A stretch of 17,579 bases of DNA from Sporodiniella umbellata (Eukaryota; Mucoromycota; Mucoromycetes; Mucorales; Rhizopodaceae): the NCBI GenBank assembly GCA_025677835.1, contig JAIXMR010000183.1, forward strand, positions 1 through 17,579, written 5' to 3'. Both the position numbers and the translations under genes were made by a program. Shown here piece by piece: positions 9,006 through 17,579 of this stretch. The notes beneath the pieces are model-generated. The model was not told the DNA's origin. It searched no databases and saw nothing but the letters and a program-made list of their open reading frames with translations. Position 1 is the stretch's first letter. The number at the start of each line of letters is the position of its first letter.

Positions 9006-9239
9006 ATTTTCTCAGGCCCAAAAGCTTCAGTCAACGCAGTTTGTAGGCATACGACAATAAAACGCATTTCACCTTTGAAGAGGGCTGAAATTTTTCGTGA
9101 GGAACAAGATTTTGGTGAGGCAATTTATAAGAGAGGCCGATATTGGAAAGTACTAATAGATAAAGTCAGTTTTCAGAGGAGATGCTTTTTCATAGATGAG
9201 GCAGGTTTCAGTTTCTGCATCGTTCGAAACGGGACTTAG
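9006..9239 (+). mobile_element. Tc1/mariner-type transposase relic (DDE_3-like)
   Basis: A frame is open for 77 codons. It reads like the middle of a Tc1/mariner transposase: a helix-turn-helix end (SGPKASVNAVCRHTTIKRIS), a linker with Arg/Glu, then YWKVLIDKVSFQRRCFFIDEA and GFSF. The FIDEAGF block is the first catalytic Asp region of the DDE/DDD fold and is well conserved in mucoralean Tc1-like elements. The frame ends at TAG (9237-9239) where the family would go on for some 150 more residues. Downstream, to about 9700, frames are broken by many stops and the second and third catalytic motifs are not seen. Terminal inverted repeats and the TA duplication were not found by eye. It is a dead, 5'- and 3'-decayed copy lying upstream of the INTS2-like gene in the opposite orientation. 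Confidence 0.72.
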
Positions 9240-10675
9240 AATTTCTCTGTTAAAGTTATAACTCAAAATCTTATTTTACGGTATAAAAGTAGCGCTGGGA
9301 GTATCTAACAGGACCAAGAGAAGCCTGGATAATTGGTATAATGCTTTTGTGAGACTAGCGCAAAGAAAAAGGGCTTTTTGATATCTATACATTGGGATTT
9401 GATTTAACTAGTGTTTTTATAATTGCATGTTTATAACCAAACAGGAATTTCAACAAATTGAAACGTCCATCTTGTTGTCCCATTAAGTATTGTTATTAAT
9501 AGATGTTTTTGGTTATCTATCATTAAGGTGTATTATTACAGTCAAAGCATGTATACAACAATTCAAGATCTAAAACCATTTGAAGAGCTGGGTTAACCAG
9601 TATAGTTATTGATTGTTGTGTTAAAGCTCGAAAAAACAGCAGGGGGACTGATGGAGAAGAAACGGCCCATATTTATGTACCATTAAGCAGATTTTTTGGT
9701 CATAGTATGTCACGCTATTAGATATTAGAATTGAGGGCTATTGATTTTATAGCGTCTGTAAAAATTGGGTGATATAATTCCTAAAAAATAAGTTCAACTC
9801 CCCTTGTCTTTCAAGCTCATTTTATAATGCTTTTCTAGATGTAGCTTCTCTTTCTCACTCTAACTTTTTTGTCTTGAAATAGATAGAAACATCAAAATAT
9901 AAAAAACGTGTGTCTTACCAACAAAAGTATGATTTCTATCCAAATTTAAATTTCTTTGAGGAGACTGCTTTTGCAATAGTGGATAAACAGATGGTTGGTT
10001 GGTAAACAATTCAAAAGGCGTTGCAAACTACTAGTAAACTGTATGTTACTCTTTCCTTTTACTCTATAGTAACCAAAAAAAAACACAGAAAAGTGTTCGT
10101 GTAGCAATCGATTGACTTCGCGAAAAACTTTTATGCTTGAACCTTCAAGCACTAATCGTTGAAGAAAAAAATTAGGTTTCGAACAGCAAAAATGTCGCTA
10201 TATATCTTATAACATCTCTTCTACGTTAACACTGAAAAAATCTTTACAGTTATGTTGAGTAGTGTTTGTTTGTTTATTTTCTAATATCAATACTTTATTT
10301 ATACCAGTATTGTCTTGCATAAAAATCTAGATTAAAAAAAAATGAAGCCGTCAAGTCTTCCTATTCGGGTTCGTATAAACCTATAAATGTTGTTTTCTTA
10401 TACACTGGCAAATAAAATACTGATGTATTATGTTCTGTTTCCAAAGTTTCTCTTAAATTGTGAATTAACCATCAGCATTTTTTTAATAAAAAAATCACTT
10501 GAGTCTAAAAAAACCATAGTTTTTAAAAAAAAAAGGCGCAAAATCAAAAAATTGTCATTTTCGATAGTCGTACAGTAAAATTTATGTATAGAACTTTAAC
10601 AATTAAGCACAAAATGCTAGCCGTTTTATAAACTAGCAACTATACAGTTTGCTAACAGAAATTTCTTTTATTAAA
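9240..10675. other. Gene-poor AT-rich region with transposon debris
   Basis: No complete gene is supported. The first 450 bases probably contain the decayed 3' half of the Tc1-like element. One 40-codon open stretch (9883-10005, plus strand), preceded by a TAG acceptor-like site and containing YDFYPNLNFFEETAFAIVDK, looks protein-like but matches no family I know. The open frame near 10387 is low-complexity Lys/Phe sequence from A/T runs. The NUC1 3' end lies at the right border. Confidence 0.5.
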
Positions 10676-11715
10676 CTATACAATACATTTAATAGTCTCA
10701 CATAAGCTAGCAAAACTATTTGAGCCTAACTCGGTAAAAAATTGTAACCCTGAAGCCTTTTCAAGTGATTTTAAATCGACTTGAAACTCTGACAAAGGAG
10801 TGTTTTTTGGAATGGCTTGGTTTGGCAAAACAAAAGCGCCCATATTGTATTTTCCATCTTTGAGAGCAAGTATTATTTTGAAGAAATGGGTGGGAACAGC
10901 AACATTAGCGCCCCCGGCGCCGATGACTTTGTAATTCATATTATAGGATGTCTGAGTAGACGCTGCGGCTCCTTTGGTCACTTTACTACCGTCCAGTTTG
11001 ATGCTTATTCCCCCAAGCATAAACGCACCGCTAGAAGCTTGAGGTAAAAGCAAAGGCCCAGTGTAAATGTAGACGTCGGTAAAATTTTGTGTGAGTTTAC
11101 GACAGAAATTTTCAAGATAAGCCCAATCTATTAAAACAAGCGTTAAAAACGTTGCCTCTCATCTATGACTTCATCGTTACACTCTCTATTGAATCCAACA
11201 CCGACTTGTGGAGCCATATTTGACAGTAAGAAAGTTTCGTCCATCTCTTGTTGCGTTGAAACAGCGTCTGCTGCTGGAGCCTGGTGACCTCTATCATAGC
11301 CGCTTGATCTATAGTCAGCTAGGGTAGATCTAAACAGCTCAGGCAAATCAGTGTCTTCTTTAAAATCCGATTTGTCTCGATCAACGTTTGGGCCTTTGAC
11401 AATACTATCTGGTGTCAAATGCTCTCCGACCCAAAAAGCAATTCGATCACGTCGACTGTACGAGACGGTATATTCGGTGCGCTCAAGCAGATCGACAACA
11501 GGCCCCGGATTACCAAATTTCAGGATGTCTCGCTCAGAAGCTCTTTTGAGCAAGTTGTACTTTGTAGAAACTTTTGCTTTATCCTGGATATTCTGCTGAG
11601 GAAAAGAAGGGAGCACGGATAGCAAAGTATAGGACAACAGTGTACCCAAGAAAAAGCTGCTTACTATCAAAGAGATGTTTAGTCTTTTTTTGATCATTAC
11701 TTTGTTCGTTTTCAA
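10676..11715 (-). CDS. NUC1: Mitochondrial DNA/RNA non-specific endonuclease (Nuc1/EndoG)
   Basis: Two exons, 11715-11181 and 11127-10676, with a 53-bp GTAACG...AATAG intron, encode 328 residues (yeast Nuc1 329). The N-terminus has a basic patch followed by a hydrophobic segment (about 13-36), fitting targeting to and anchoring in the mitochondrial inner membrane. The nuclease domain shows YTVSYSRRDRIAFWVGEHL, the catalytic DRGH at 141-144 (YDRGHQAPAAD), FLLSNMAPQVGVGFNRE with the Mg-binding Asn, then after the intron YWAYLENFCR, VYIYTGPLLLP and the C-terminal FVLPN and PLSEFQVDL blocks. The intron falls inside FNRE-YW and its removal restores the motif. Family members degrade mitochondrial DNA and RNA and enter the nucleus during programmed cell death. 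All key residues are present, so it should be active. Neighbours are gene-poor on both sides. Confidence 0.96.
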
Positions 11716-13357
11716 GTTTGATAAAAGAAAGAAAACAGAAATAAAGTACCTTTTTGTAGAAGGTAGCTGATATAATTGTCGTACAATTACATCTCTAAAT
11801 AGAAAAGGCTTTGTACCATGTTTCTGCTATTAATTTATTGATGTGTTGCAAAGAAGAGTACGACCTTTCTATACATACTTTTACCTTAACAAAAAAAAGT
11901 GAGTGTGCCCAAGGAAAAAAAATTTATTGGTCTTTTTGTGCTCACTTTCAAAAACTGTCTTACGGTGTTTTTCCTAAGGACTGTTATAGCCAATAGAAAA
12001 ATCACATCTTTATTCTTGAAGTAATCAAAAGGGAAATATCGCAGTGAAATTTGTTGGTGTTGAATTTCAGATTGTTTCACACACCGTCTGTACTGTATAA
12101 CAAATTATTCGGTCACTCTTATATTTCTTGTGCTCATTCATCATATATATTGTTTTCCAATGGTTGTATCTTATCATTGAGCTTTTAATTTGTAAAATAA
12201 ACCAGCTAATAATATTCTAACATGTATTCAAAGCCATGATTAATTCAAGATTACTGGCAAAAAAAAAAAGGTCTTCAACAAACTATTCACACTGTTGAGC
12301 ACATTTCACTTATCGAGAAAAGCGAATAATACTAGGAAATTCAAAAAGCGCCACGTAGTATTCATCCAAAAAAAGAGATACATTAAAGAAGCTATAAAGA
12401 TTATTAAGAGAACTGCCCATTTAAAGGTTCAAATGAATTTTTGGTTGGAAACCTTCAAGTTCCATCGACAGTACTTTATAGAAAAAAATGTTAACTAACA
12501 ACGGTTGAATTTTCAGCCAGGTAATATATCGTTCAAATTCACTTTCAAAGCTGCAAAGACTATATTTCTGATTAGGTACGGCTCAATATTATTATAATGA
12601 ATCATAGTATAGAAAAAGTAAATAAGCCAGCCGATATTTTTGATGAAAACTTAACAAAAAATGGCTGCTCTATAAAAAGCACCCAGCATATAAGAATAAA
12701 TGCTTTGCCATATAATAGAAAGATACACAGAGTAGAACAATGTTGGCAGAAAAAAAAAGCACACGATAGCTAAGATAGAAACACACCCGTCAAAATAAGG
12801 AGGAAAAAATACACAAAACAATCAGGTTAGAAAAGCAGATAATATCATGAGTAAAATTCAAAGCAACGGATAAAATGAGCCTTAAAAAGTAGCATCCTGA
12901 CAAAATATAGGAATCCATTAGGTTCATTCTCTACCACAAACGAAAACCATGTAAAAAAAAAAGGATGTGTCCCTGATGACACTGTTTACATACATGTATT
13001 GATACAATCCAAGTAAATCGAGGTTCTTCAAAGGCATAGAAGTTTACCAAAGCATGAGTAGAGTATTGCGTATCTCTCGAGTAAAGTATATATACCCTAT
13101 TTATATTCCCTGACAAAAGTGATACGTTAGAAAAGAAGATGAAAGCTTGATTTTAGAGTAACTATGTAATACACAGTTATAAGACTAATTGACTCTCAAA
13201 ATTTATATCCTTTAGTGGTTTTCGAATAGCTTTTCAATTTTATTTAGCTTTTTTAGTAGAGGTGTTTTTCTTCGTCAATTGAAGTTGTTTACCGAGCAAT
13301 TGAGAGCTTGTCTAAAGTGCAACTAACTAAATACCAAAGTTTGCTATGACTGTATTT

Positions 13358-13377
13358 TGCTCTCAATCGAGAGAGCA
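13358..13377. repeat. Small perfect inverted repeat (7-bp stem, 6-nt loop)
   Basis: TGCTCTC at 13358-13364 pairs perfectly with GAGAGCA at 13371-13377 across the loop AATCGA. A related sequence, GAGCAATTGAGAGCTT, occurs about 60 bases upstream. No function can be assigned; a T-tract of the kind that would make it a terminator is absent. Confidence 0.5.
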
Positions 13378-13656
13378 TGGATTTAACAGTCTCCCTGACT
13401 TTTGGGCCCATCACGAAATTTATTATTATTATACAACAGCTTTATGTATTGCCAATTGGCTGATGTGATTTAACAGTGAATCTTAGCAACAGATTTTATA
13501 AAAGGAGCTACTTATACTCATCGCTGAGGTGCAACGAACAAAAAGGGAAAAAACCGTTAGCAACAATATTCCATGTACAATAATAGCTTTAATACGATGA
13601 TACACTCAAAGAATTGTTTGAGCGCTTTGAGAAATTCCATATACTAATTATAGAGC

Positions 13657-13659
<3 letters not shown>

Positions 13660-13691
<32 letters not shown>
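13660..13691. repeat. Poly(T) homopolymer, 32 bp
   Basis: A run of 32 T lies about 160 bases downstream of the GT32 stop codon (poly-A on the gene's strand). It could be an expanded 3'-flank microsatellite or the tail of an old retroposed copy. It is the longest homopolymer in the window. Confidence 0.9.
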
Positions 13692-13693
<2 letters not shown>

Positions 13694-13851
13694 ATAGATC
13701 GAGTTTACAAAAATGGCGGTTTTTCTGTAAAAAAATGATACAAACCAACAACAAAGCTCCGCAAAATCACAAAACATAAAGGCACTTCATGTTTTATTCA
13801 AATACTACTGCAAAGCTTTCATCTATAGTCATTGAAAGATATCGTTTAGCG

Positions 13852-15683
13852 CTAGACTGATTTTAATCTTGTTTGGTGGTAAAGTTGAAGAACCTCTTGC
13901 GAGTTTAACCTCTTCTCCCAAACATATATTTCACGATAATTTGCTTTGAGTGTTACAGTATTATCCCATGGATCTTGATATTTGTCGTTTAGAGGCTCAA
14001 TAGATCCAAACCATAAACCGCGTACTGTATTCCCGATTTCTTTTGGAAAAGCCCAATTAGCTTTACTAGTAGCAATATGTCCATCAACATAAAAAGCTAT
14101 AGTAGGGTTACTTTGATTCGAAAGTACAAGAGCATAGTGATGATAATGTTCATCTAAAGGGTAAGGAGAGGGTCTGAGCCGTTGTTGCATTGTTTCTATC
14201 CACTCCCATTGATTGCTTCTTGTAATAGTTTTTATTGAAATGGAGGTTTTGTTTTGTGTGAGCGTATGAGTATAAGCGCAGATTCTACCGCCATCAGTTT
14301 GTATGGCCATTGCTATCTTCTCATTCTCAAGCTGATCATTTGTTTTCATCCACCAACTTACTGTGAGTGTATAAGCAGAAGTAACCGTAGGTACATTTAG
14401 AAATATATAGCTTTGGTCTCCTGAAAGATGAATACCATCGCTCACATACTTAGCATTTCTCATGATGCCAGCCAATTGATTCCCAGAGCTATCTTCGACA
14501 GGTAGAGGGCTGATTCCTTTTCTATTAATATCAGTAGGCTCCTTTAAGCTCCAATGACCAACTAATCTATCCGACCTTAGAGTAGTGAGCAAAATTTGAC
14601 AACTTTGAGGTCGAGGATCAGGTTGCCCTTTTAGTAAAAAGGGTCTTATACGACAATATAAACTGTTGTCGATTTGCATAACTACCTTTTCATTGACCCC
14701 TTTCATCAGGTTTTTGTTCGCAGCAGACTCCCAGATATGTGTACCAAGGTTGGCAGAGAAGTCATAACTTTTTTCAAGGTAAAGGGTACGTAAACCATTG
14801 CTATCCCATAAAGGCCAAAAATAAGCAGAGTGATTGAGTACAGTTACCTCCGATGCAAAAAAAGGAGCTAACTTTCCAGGCAAAATAACCGAGTGGTAAT
14901 TCCAATCAGTACTATTGAAAGTAGCATATGCTGCAAACCAGCGTTGGATGAATCTCGAGTGAGGCCTAGACATAATCATAGCATTGCACAGACCTATAGA
15001 TCCCCCTTGAAAGTGATGTCAATATTTAGTGCTAATTCATAATTTTATCAATTACCAACACCCTCCTGAGCCATAACAAATTCTTTATTCAATAGATGGT
15101 CGACAGGCTTAAGGGATATCAAATCAAGGTCAAGATAGATACCGCCATACTTTTCAAGCACTTGTAAGCGAACCACGTCAGCTCGATGAGCGTAGTGACT
15201 TACAGGTTTGCTGAACACTTTTTCTATTAAATCAACTTTATTCATAGTGAGCATGGGCTTTGCTTTTTCAAAGTTTTCTCCGATAGGCATGTGATGGTAG
15301 TGGAACATAATTTTTTCCGGCTTTAGAGTATCAAAGGCTGATTTGATTGCGATGTAATGAATAAAGTCTAAAGTAGGCTGGGGATCTCGCATGCCGTATA
15401 CAAAATGAACAATCTTTGGAATTCGTCCACCCATGGTGTTCAGTTTTACTTTACGAGCAATGTCGAGTTCTATAAAAGACTCTTTTGAAGGTGCAGTTAA
15501 TTCCACTTCCAATGCTTTTGAATGAAAAGAAACAGGATCGATAACAGATGGGATGTATACAAATGTTAAACAACCTAGAGTAATAAGAGCGATCCAAAAC
15601 CATTTCCGTTTCGATCTGCAAATTTTGTTCAGTAAAACTGCTGGTTTTTTGTAAGAAGTCGGATTCTGTGTCATCTTAGACAT
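13852..15683 (-). CDS. GT32 (OCH1-like) glycosyltransferase with C-terminal LamG/jellyroll domain
   Basis: Two exons, 15683-15056 and 15005-13852, with a 50-bp intron, encode 593 residues. A short basic cytosolic tail precedes a single membrane segment (about 28-46), a type II topology usual for Golgi enzymes. The glycosyltransferase domain (about 85-330) shows IPKIVHFVYG, AHRADVVRLQVLEKYGGIYL with the metal-binding DLD at 185-187, AQEG and, across the intron, GLCNAMIMSRP. These are the hallmarks of family GT32, which includes the alpha-1,6-mannosyltransferase Och1 and sphingolipid mannosyltransferases. From about residue 357 a second domain begins with LVGHWSLKEP, then VEDSSGNQLAGIM, SDGIHLSGDQSYIFL, WWMKT, YALVLS and IAFYVDGH. 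This is the laminin-G-3/concanavalin A-like pattern, suggesting a glycan-binding module. GH125 lies 91 bp upstream on the same strand. The acceptor sugar is unknown. Confidence 0.9.
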
Positions 15684-15774
15684 CTTTATTCATCTCTACT
15701 TGAGTGTAAGAAATAATTTTTTTTAAAAAAACTCCTCTATGCTGAAAGTAAAAGCAAAAAGCACAAAATCAATC

Positions 15775-17424
15775 TTATTGAACATTTTTAAAAAAGTTAG
15801 CTATAGTAGTGCCAGCCAGACCATTTGCCCAGCTAAACCAAGGCCGAGTATACTTTTCTGGATTATTTGAATCAACAGATTCACATATCAGACTGTTTGT
15901 ATACTTTGCAGTTCGTTTAATCATATCCAACACATCTCTCATCTCCGATTCATTACTTGAGGTTTGAATTTGTACCAGTAAGCTCATTGGCCATACCATG
16001 TTTTCACCTGTGTGAGGACTTCCAATACCACGTATAATTTTTCCTTGAAAAAACCAAGGGTTCCATTGAGATAAAAGCAGTTTTCTCGTATTCTGATACA
16101 CTCTATTGTTCTTGCTAACAAATCCAAGAATTGGCAATGAAAGTAAAGACGGAATATTGGCGTCATCCATTATCAAGTGAGAGCCGAAACAGTCTACTTC
16201 GTATGCGAATATCTGGCCAAATACGCTATGGCTTACGATGCCGTGCTTCATAATTGCTTTTTCTATTTTTTTCCCAGTAACTTCAGCAAATTCAGCTAGA
16301 TCTTCAAAGGAATTGTTATAAATCTCAGCTCCTCGTATGTTTCGACTCAGCCTCAATAGCTGAACAGATAATTGTGCATTTGCAGGAATCTAAAAGGTCA
16401 ATGTTACGTATATAGATAGTAAATTTACTAAATATGGTAAAGTTGTGGCGTCATCACTAGGTCGAAACGCACTTCTGACTAATCCACACTTTTTAGATAT
16501 CCCACCTAGACCTTGTTCACCCAGTGTCTCAGTAGGTTTGTTAGTATATCTCTGAAAGTGGTAGCCGTTCTCTAAAGTAACCCTATCTGGATTTGCTTTT
16601 GTAACAAGATGACTGGGCCAACTATCTTTCATTTGAAACATTATGACTTGGAAAATCCTGGAAACAGCCGGTACCCAATCTTTAGATGCAAGTATTCGAC
16701 TCATCTCACCCGTTGTTTCTGCATAGTCGTTTGTCAGTTGAAAAAAATGACCGATAGAATCTAGCTCGTACTAAAACAACAATTACTGCTAGTAGTCTTC
16801 GGTGCTTTCCAAACCTTAGATTCCCACACAACGTTTGGATCATAAGCTGGAATTACTTGGTCAGACATAGAACTTTTAAGTATGTTGCTCGTGGGTGGAG
16901 CGTACCAAGGTCTCAAAAATGCGTTTGCATAAGGGTCATAGTCTAAAAAGCTAGCTTGTACTTGTAAAACACCATAAATAAGATCCTTGAGCTTAGGTTC
17001 TTTGCTCATAAACGGAATGTAAGGTGCAATTTGGTTAGTTGAATCTCTAATCCACATAGCAGGAACTAGAGTCTATTAGTTTTAATTCAAAATAGATATA
17101 CGTGTAGCACTTACTGTCTCCTGTGATCAGAAACGTTCTAGGATCTGTGCTATTGTCATTAAACCATTCAACAGTAGTATCTAGGGTATTAGGAAGGCAA
17201 TTCTTTAACAGAGTGTAAAGATCTTTATCTTTAACCAAAGGCTCCATGGATACTAAAAACTCCTCGACTGCTTTACTAGTGAATTTTCTGTGTTTAGGCC
17301 GTGCTGATGAAAGGCCGTACTGAGGTGGATTATAACTTGTCGACCTTCTATTAAGTTGAAAGTAAAAGAAAACACCATTCAATAAAATTAAAAACCATAG
17401 CACAAAAATCACTGAGAAACTCAT
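15775..17424 (-). CDS. GH125 exo-alpha-1,6-mannosidase family protein (mug157 type)
   Basis: Four exons (17424-17115, 17065-16815, 16770-16429, 16389-15775) join in frame to 505 residues, the usual length for fungal GH125 proteins. Introns are 49, 44 and 39 bp. A hydrophobic segment near the start (about 5-24) predicts a type II membrane anchor or signal. The family blocks are in order: PAMWIRDSTNQIAPY (105-119), VWESK joined by splicing to YELDSIGHF (183-196), RPSDDATTLPYL joined to IPANAQLS (about 290-309), CFGSHLIMDDANIPSLLSLP (368-387), RGIGSPHTGENMVWPMSL (about 421-438) and RPWFSWANGLAGT. Bacterial GH125 enzymes are inverting exo-alpha-1,6-mannosidases; S. pombe mug157 is the meiotically induced fungal member. 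Intron 2 starts with the weak donor GTTTGG, but only it restores the conserved WESKYELDS. The tandem GT32 neighbour suggests a shared mannan or glycoprotein pathway. No missing key residue was noticed. Confidence 0.93.
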
Positions 17425-17579
17425 ATTAATCTAAAGTAAGAGTAAAAGATTGAGAGACGTCTTTCTTTTAAAAGTCAACTATATACTGAAATATCTTCAA
17501 AATATTTTTTTTTTTTACTATTTCTAAAAGTAATTAAGGTTTTAAACTAACTTTTTATACTACTAACATCCTATCCAGT
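17425..17579. promoter_or_regulatory. Upstream region of the GH125 gene
   Basis: These 155 bases precede the GH125 start codon and run to the window edge. They are AT-rich with an 11-T tract (about 17506-17516) and no clearly recognisable TATA or operator motif. Confidence 0.4.

Larger units (their letters stand above)
11716..13851. other. Gene-poor region between NUC1 and the GT32 gene
   Basis: This 2.1-kb AT-rich stretch holds the NUC1 promoter at its left edge and the GT32 3' flank at its right edge. Open frames are short (the longest about 67 codons), rich in Lys, Phe and Ile, and have no recognisable motif. A 32-T homopolymer lies at 13660-13691 and a 7-bp-stem hairpin at 13358-13377. 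I see no tRNA, rRNA or transposase similarity. Confidence 0.55.

Noticed and set aside
10387..10578. 63-codon plus-strand frame
   Set aside because: It is an AT-rich, Lys/Phe low-complexity frame without motif or splice context.
12295..12498. 67-codon plus-strand frame rich in Lys and Arg
   Set aside because: It lacks an ATG start, its A-rich composition explains the basic residues, and it has no family match.
12597..12773. 58-codon plus-strand frame with an ATG
   Set aside because: It ends in a poly-Lys run from A-rich sequence and shows no motif; probably chance.
1..17579. CRISPR array, tRNA, rRNA, riboswitch or prokaryotic operon features
   Set aside because: No regularly spaced repeats, no tRNA B-box-like pattern with a cloverleaf and no ribosome-binding sites were seen; the window is eukaryotic.

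Overview
The window looks like nuclear DNA of an early-diverging fungus, most likely a mucoralean (Mucor/Rhizopus type). It is AT-rich and its genes are split by many very short GT-AG introns (39-89 bp, mostly 40-60). The protein families are typical eukaryotic ones with fungal flavour: SPX-RING, APC11, SWI3/RSC8, DOT1, NUC1, OCH1-like GT32 and GH125. There is no sign of prokaryotic or viral origin. All gene models below were spliced by hand from reading frames, splice sites and family motifs.

Left part (1-5789), gene-dense: the 3' part of an SPX-RING E3 ligase gene (+), probably a phosphate/inositol-pyrophosphate-responsive ubiquitin ligase; APC11 (-), the RING subunit of the anaphase-promoting complex; then, sharing a 124-bp divergent promoter with APC11, a SWIRM-SANT SWI/SNF-RSC subunit (+); and 140 bp further on DOT1 (+), the histone H3K79 methyltransferase. 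Three neighbouring genes therefore act on chromatin or the cell cycle.

Middle (5790-10675), sparse: a possible tiny mitochondrial-protein gene (+), then a multi-exon minus-strand gene (6750-8539, possibly starting further upstream) whose product reads as Integrator complex subunit 2 (INTS2). Integrator is missing from the model yeasts, and this copy appears to lack the C-terminal half, so it is the most interesting locus here. Just upstream of it lies a decayed Tc1/mariner-type transposase fragment (9006-9239), followed by gene-poor AT-rich DNA.

Right part (10676-17579), all minus strand: NUC1 (mitochondrial EndoG-type nuclease), a 2.1-kb stretch without a recognisable gene, then a tandem pair. 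The pair is a GT32 glycosyltransferase fused to a C-terminal laminin-G/jellyroll domain, and a GH125 exo-alpha-1,6-mannosidase-family protein (mug157 type) only 91 bp upstream. Both are predicted type II membrane proteins and could act on the same mannose-containing glycans in the secretory pathway.
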